The notes below the pieces were generated by a model, which saw only the letters and a program-made list of their open reading frames with translations, was not told the origin of the DNA and searched no databases. A stretch of 26,781 nt of DNA, taken from NCBI GenBank assembly GCA_001599715.1, contig BCHU01000022.1, positions 1-26,781 of the forward strand, in the 5' to 3' direction. How positions within the stretch are numbered: the stretch's first letter is position 1; each line of letters starts with the position of its first letter. Positions 21,869 through 26,781 of this stretch are shown here, in pieces. Source of the stretch: Phaeotremella fagi. Taxonomy: Eukaryota > Basidiomycota > Tremellomycetes > Tremellales > Phaeotremellaceae. The translations under genes and the position numbers were made by a program.

Positions 21869-22102
21869 TTGCCCTTCTTTAGTTTCAATGTGTCCAGGAC
21901 GATTCACGTGGATTTCAACAAGAAGATGAACAGCGAACAAAATGTACCGCCAGGTGTTATCCCCGCTATTCTTGACGAAGTCGAGAGGGAAGCTCGCGAT
22001 TTATGTCTCCATAATGGACAGAATCTTGATCACACCTCCACGACGCCAGACACCAGATGTTGTTGTATAAGTCTTATGGTAATCCATCCACTGTTGTCCT
22101 AG
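21869..22102 (+). CDS. Short ORF, weakly like a fungal 2EXR-type fragment
   Basis: The frame (first codon TTG; no ATG at the true start) includes SRTIHVDFN, then a gap, then PPGVIPAILDEVEREARDLCL. Fungal 2EXR proteins (PF20150) have a comparable order: a basic PR-V-V strand, then PPxLL-V-xEsRxE. The resemblance is partial: the leading F-LP-ELR-IW block is not visible. Treat it as a suggestion only; a fragment of another gene is as likely. Confidence 0.22.
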   Translation: MPFFSFNVSRTIHVDFNKKMNSEQNVPPGVIPAILDEVEREARDLCLHNGQNLDHTSTTPDTRCCCISLMVIHPLLS

Positions 22103-22475
22103 TATTTCGAATGAATGTTTAAACTTCAAGAGCGGTGTGATGTGCAATCGCGGTAATTCGGCAACAACCTTTCATAGCTTTATGGCTGAATTAGTTTTAG
22201 GCGGTGCTCATATCCATTTGTTACTCTGAAGCTTGTAGGAATATATGCTTTGGTTGAGTCGCATAATGCCCACTGCTACTTCGCAGGAACGTCTAAAATA
22301 TCTTCAGCATTGAACCACATGACTGAGTACTACTCAAAAAAAAATCCAGAAGCCAGATCGTCGATTCAATCCGTTATCGTCGCCCGCCCAACATTCGAAT
22401 AGATTGCTAGTAGTGCCAATGAAGCACCCTGAGAGTTTATTCAACTTTCGACTCGAACTCTAGAAACTGGGGTCA
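22103..22475. other. Stretch without a gene
   Basis: About 370 bp between two weak ORFs; no ORF, repeat or RNA gene recognised. It would contain the promoter of the ORF at 22476 if that gene is real. Confidence 0.4.
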
Positions 22476-23333
22476 ATGGTACATCTCAAAGTAAGTCTGA
22501 GGAGCTTAGCCCAATTTTGTTACGGAAGTTCCCCCTTAGCTTCAATAACTACAGTTATACAGATCCTGTCCCTGACCCATGCATCTATTGCCCTCTCCAA
22601 TATGTTCTTTTATCCTTCAACTTCCAATATACTGACTGCACTCTTGACAAGTGCATTCTTTTGTGCTCCTCCATTTACAGTACTCATACAGCGGAAAAAT
22701 GATTTCAAAATATGGTTATCTACTTACTCAATTTGCAAGTGTGTTAGGGTATACTGGTGTTCAGCTGTAGCAGCAATACCATATCAAGGTCCGTTTAAAA
22801 GCTGAATGGGACTTCTCAAATTACCGTACTTAGGGGAAAAACTTGCCGGTCTTGAATTCTATTCGAATGGTGCCGAGTTTGATACAGGCTATGTCGACCA
22901 AGACGTCGCCCAACTTCCTAGGGAGAATCACACTTTCACTGGCCAAATCGAGCATTTTAACATAGCGAGGCTACTACACATTTCGAATCCCTTTTTCATG
23001 GCAACGTCTCCAATGTTAGTCGACAGGGTTCCACAGTTCACTTCTGATTATTTAGGAATTATAAATACAGAGATTGTCACAGTATGTTGTTTTTCGGTTC
23101 TTCCGCACATTGTCAAACTTGATCATTCCAGATTACCGAAAGGGGGCGGTATCGGTATTGTCGATGTCCATGACAATACCAGTGTCAATTCTGAGATAAT
23201 CGGACAAGGTGGCCCATCTGATAATGCATTTGCCAGTCTTTGGTCTCAATTGGCTCAGTTCACTAAGTCAACTGCAAAGTTAACATTGAGGGCGAGGTTG
23301 ACATCAGTTGCGAGGTTGGGCTTGATGAGATGA
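22476..23333 (+). CDS. Unrecognised two-exon protein, about 270 aa
   Basis: Two open segments in the same frame are separated only by a TGA at 22803-22805. A GT-AG intron at 22789-22833 (gtccgt...ttag, 45 nt) removes that stop and keeps frame, giving ATG 22476 to TGA 23333. The first 100 residues are hydrophobic (ITTVIQILSLTHASIALSNM, then ILTALLTSAFFCAPPFTVLI) and may form two membrane segments. The second exon is more polar, with two possible N-glycosylation sites (NHT, NTS) and a Gly-rich KGGGIGIV. No family recognised. The donor gtccgt is weak, so a genuine stop codon is the alternative. Confidence 0.42.
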
Positions 23334-25217
23334 TCTCAGCAATCGATGTCGTGTTCCTTTAGATTTGTAGCTCTGATTTGTTTTTATATTATATATTCCT
23401 TTTGACATGAGTCGGTCCCTCCTTCCCTTCCAGATGGGTGTAGATCAAAGTTGGGAGTGAAGCCTCTCATCAGTGAGAATTTTAGGTACGTAAAGAAAGA
23501 ATAAATAGAAAGTATATGCATATAAGTGACTAGAATGTTAGCAGAGACGCACGAGGCTTGAAGATAGATGGACTGAACTGCTGTGGTAATTTGTGTAGTT
23601 CAGTAGTTTCGTTAAATAATAATTTGATGTTCACAAGCAATTTAGTTATCCAAATATCAACTGCATCTTCCACAATGAAACAAATATTGTTAAACTAAGT
23701 GCCTTAGCAATGCTCAACAATCAATTGGTTCAATCTCATCTATTATTTAACTTGTAATTGATTTTACTTCACTACAATATGGCAAAGAAAGTCATCAAGA
23801 TAGAACACGGGTGTAATGCTTTAGAAGTATAGAGAGACTGCATGACTTATTGCTGTGCAATAATGTACTGTGAGGGATGCTTAGGGCAATTTAGGTATTT
23901 CTAATAGAACAGTAAGAGCTTTGGTAATGCTGAAGGAAACAAATAATGTGTACCATTTATTCTATTTGTTACATTTAGTAACATTTAGTGTAAATACTTC
24001 TGTATTCATATAGTACTTTAACGAACATACTTCCCATGCTCGGCCCTTTGATGAATCATTATTATCATGTATGTAATCAGCCAATGAACTTCATCAATAT
24101 CTGGTTTTTTAATAATTTATATTAACTTAAGCTCAATACCTTTTAATTATTTTAACTCCTCATCCTTCACATGATTGGGATGAATAAAAGCCGAATTAGT
24201 TTGGTCGGTCAAAACCTACCACTCATAACGGGAAGTCAAAGATTTAACGCCTTCTTTCAGCTCCTTTTCCCCACCCAGACACCGATGGACCGAAGAATTT
24301 ATAAATTTGATATGCAATCCTTACTTTTTATGTTGTTTGTGAAATGTCCATTGCAATAATTACACATGTTTGAGTGTTACAATGACCACCTGCATCATTG
24401 CAGAATCTTCCAGTGACAATTTCGGTCATCCACATAAACTCCGCAAAATGAGAGAAGGCATCTTTACAGGGATTGGAGGGATCCAGGCATGAAAATGATG
24501 GTTGTTACTGATTTGCATGTTGTCTCGCAGTTCTTGAATCTGAACTCAGCGACTTTGTGGATTTATGGACTAGAAGCGTACAATTTTAGCATTACCAGCT
24601 GTATTTGTTTCGAATAACCCTGAAGTTTGTTGTTCTTCTTGTTTGGAGTATTGTCTGGCGTATCAATTGTCTCATTTGATTTATTTTCTGGTCTATGAGC
24701 AGTGAGTCTTTCCATGACAGTTTAACCTTTATATCGTTGTCAAACTTACTTATTGCAGTTTGATATGTAGCTGCACATTCCCAGTCATTAAGTGTAAGGT
24801 GCCTCCATCACTCACTGCGGCAACTCCATCTGCAATAGTTCTCATGATTCGTCCAGCTTCGCCACTTATTCCAGGTGTATATGTTGATTACCAAGTATGA
24901 CATAACTTTTAACAGGAGTAGTGTCATTTGAGCACAGTGTGTGGCAATGACTTCTGATTGTGTTTACTGGCTTACAGAACTATGTACACTACATAGTGAT
25001 TGCAGCTTTCACCACCACCGTTGCTGGTTTTGGGTTTATTGTAAATCAGTTTAGCTTGGACAGCTTCAGACTTATTATAGGGTAAAACATAGATTCAATT
25101 GGTTACTTTATACTGATTTCATGAGGTTTGATCTATCAGATTATATACAACGACATTGAACGAAATCAAGTGCTAATTCTGGCATTGTGCTGAGAATTCA
25201 CTGGTGATTCATGTGAC
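23334..25217. other. AT-rich stretch with possible exons near its right end
   Basis: Most of 23334-24700 is AT-rich and stop-dense; a small tandem repeat (acatttagta) lies near 23970-23990. Near 24805-24890 a plus frame reads SAIVLMIRPASPLIPGVYVD, ended by a gtatga...cag candidate intron. After a cttacag acceptor, 24979-25041 reads NYVHYIVIAAFTTTVAGFGF, a likely membrane segment followed by a gtaaat donor. These could be exons of a membrane protein that continues into the ORF at 25218, but I could not join them in one frame. Confidence 0.35.
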
Positions 25218-25736
25218 TTGGAAAGAGACTTCNATAGGCTTCGAAGCAGCCGGAAAAAGTTGAATGACAGAAGGAGGGGGTGTGAACCTTTTTATATTAG
25301 ACGATACAATCAAAATAATGAGATCGTGCTCAGTGATGCTGATGTCACTTGGGATAAAGATGCTGAAACTCTTCGACTCGCCACAGGCTACCTCTTCAAA
25401 CTGTTTGGAGAATTGGTTTCTTGGAGAGGACAATATTATCCCAACTGTTGGCTCACTCCACAACTGAGGCTGATATTTAGCGATGCAACTCATCAAGCTA
25501 TCTGGTTGCGTCTTTTACTGGATGATCACAATTTCAATCTTGGTTGTAATATCCTACTTTCAAAGTTCAATCATGGTGTAGTACTCATCTTCACTTTCCA
25601 GGTTTCATCAGACCCCAGAGCTTCCATTCTTATGCTCTCATTTTCCCTTGCCCTTGGTACTTTGTTAGAGGAGAAAACTTCACAAGTCTATTTCTCAAGT
25701 CTTCTACAAAGGCTGGAAAGCAAGTTTGGCTTCTGA
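25218..25736 (+). CDS. Unrecognised ORF, about 172 codons, perhaps a 3' exon
   Basis: The frame opens with TTG and has no early ATG, so it is best read as the last exon of a larger gene or a partial copy. It is mixed charged and hydrophobic, with YLFKLFGELVSWRGQYY and a hydrophobic run near the end (SILMLSFSLALGTLL). A gtgtag...cag pair inside (about 25577-25601) could be a small intron. One residue is undefined (n at 25233). Its last 10 codons and stop lie in the terminal repeat and so recur at 1-33. On a circular map the minus-strand gene 924-2055 would be its convergent neighbour. Not recognised. Confidence 0.4.
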   Translation: MERDFXRLRSSRKKLNDRRRGCEPFYIRRYNQNNEIVLSDADVTWDKDAETLRLATGYLFKLFGELVSWRGQYYPNCWLTPQLRLIFSDATHQAIWLRLLLDDHNFNLGCNILLSKFNHGVVLIFTFQVSSDPRASILMLSFSLALGTLLEEKTSQVYFSSLLQRLESKFGF

Positions 25737-26781
25737 AATCTACATCCATGGTTATAATTCGACCTATATTGAGCCTATGGGAACTTCAGCAGTAGTGGTA
25801 AACTTTTACTTTCCAAAATGACGATCACTTTATAATCTAACGCCATCATATGGTTTGGATCTGGACAATTTGAGATTCACAATTCGTAGGAAACGATCAC
25901 CGGTAGATGGATACCGTGAGAGGTTGACCAATGATACTTACTTACAACAGCGTAAGGTGAGAAATAAAAGTCGGATGAAAAGGCTTCCAATGGTAATGCT
26001 ACCAACCAGCCTCGTCAAATATGATTCCGCCAATTTGACTCGACCACCAAATCTCTTGTCAAATATTGAAGACAGCCAGACTTATGCACACATCTGATAT
26101 GGACAGTCGTTTGGTCATTGTGATAAAGACGAGCAAAGCAATTGCTTTCTGCAAAGACACTAGCGCGGATATTCAGCGGCTGAAGGTTCAATGTGGAGTC
26201 ATTTCTAGAAGCAGTGGATCTCCGGTGTCAGCTGCATCTATGAGAATGCATAGCAGTCTGTTAGAATAACGGTGAGCGTCATTAAATATTGTCTCCGTCA
26301 TTAAATATTGCCGCCTTAACTTCAGTGAGAAAGTTTAACTCTGCGTGTCTTGACTGGCTAGTACAATTTACGCTACATTCACCAAATTACCTTAACACTG
26401 AATCAATGTATGATCGGTAATGGCCTGCATTCACCGCACTAACAGCAACTTCTGAATAGGTTAGACACAGTATAGAATTAAAGACCGAGTTATCGTCCAA
26501 AAGCCAAAGTGCGCCATAACTTTTCGGCTCTAAGATTTGACAAGAACAGAGAGACGGCTAGCACTGGCGTTTGGAAAAGTTACATGCATATGTTTCTTAC
26601 CGTGACATAATCAGGAGCAATCGATGTCACTGATTCAACGACGTCATTCTAAATCTTTGAAGTTTGCTTAGGATTTGCGTCACTCTTGTCTCCTCAATAT
26701 CTCCAGCTTTGAGACTGGCCAGCTGGCTCAAACTGACGACGTCCAGACGAGAGACCGAAACTTCGGGGACCATATCTAAAA
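25704..26781. repeat. Terminal direct repeat, right copy
   Basis: Same 1,078 bp as the left end (offset 25,703), with unambiguous bases at the positions that are n at 599 and 953 and g instead of c at the position matching 58. It includes the truncated 3' exon of the minus-strand gene that is complete at 924-2055. Small ORFs in it (25855-26097 and 26066-26269, repeated at 152-394 and 363-566) start with non-ATG or overlapping codons and show no motif. Confidence 0.97.

Noticed and set aside
1..26781. Prokaryotic systems (CRISPR, toxin-antitoxin, phage, insertion sequences)
   Set aside because: No regularly spaced repeats, no ribosome-binding-site-led operons and no phage or IS proteins; the genes have eukaryotic introns.

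Overview
The window looks like nuclear DNA from a filamentous fungus, most likely a basidiomycete. The reasons are many short GT-AG introns (about 43-101 bp), single-gene transcription units on both strands without bacterial-style operons, and a set of families typical of such genomes: a NEK-type kinase, a fungal HNH-nuclease protein, a HET-domain relic, a GT61 glycosyltransferase relic and a LINE-type reverse transcriptase relic. A short stretch of mitochondrial nad4 sits in the middle with standard nuclear-style surroundings, which is a nuclear mitochondrial insertion (NUMT). The species call is inference from family resemblance; no search was run.

Layout. Positions 1-1078 and 25704-26781 are the same sequence (one clear substitution plus ambiguous bases), so the contig closes on itself with a period of 25,703 bp. 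From 924 to 2055 (-) lies an unrecognised three-exon gene. A 1,055-bp divergent spacer separates it from an apparently intact ten-exon NEK-like kinase at 3111-4675 (+). A short unrecognised ORF follows at 5059-5415 (-). From about 5.4 to 8.3 kb I see no convincing gene.

The middle of the window is a mixture of decay and one preserved gene: a HET-domain pseudogene (8287-9833, +), the nad4 NUMT 53 bp behind it (9887-about 10258, +), and an intact four-exon HNH-nuclease gene (11096-12108, -). Between 12.8 and 15.7 kb are small or degenerate reading frames, including fragments of what may be a secreted or membrane protein on the minus strand. A LINE-type reverse transcriptase relic lacking its catalytic block lies at 16540-17740, and a GT61 glycosyltransferase relic at 19222-20356.

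The last third (20.4-26.8 kb) holds weak coding signals, an unrecognised two-exon ORF at 22476-23333 whose in-frame TGA is removed by a 45-nt intron, an AT-rich stretch, and an ORF at 25218-25736 that ends inside the terminal repeat. There is no obvious pathway or cluster logic: this is gene-poor, decaying fungal sequence around two or three apparently working genes. I found no CRISPR array, rRNA, recognisable tRNA or prokaryotic system. The most unusual structural fact is the self-overlap of the ends, which could mean a circular molecule, a tandem array or an assembly artefact.
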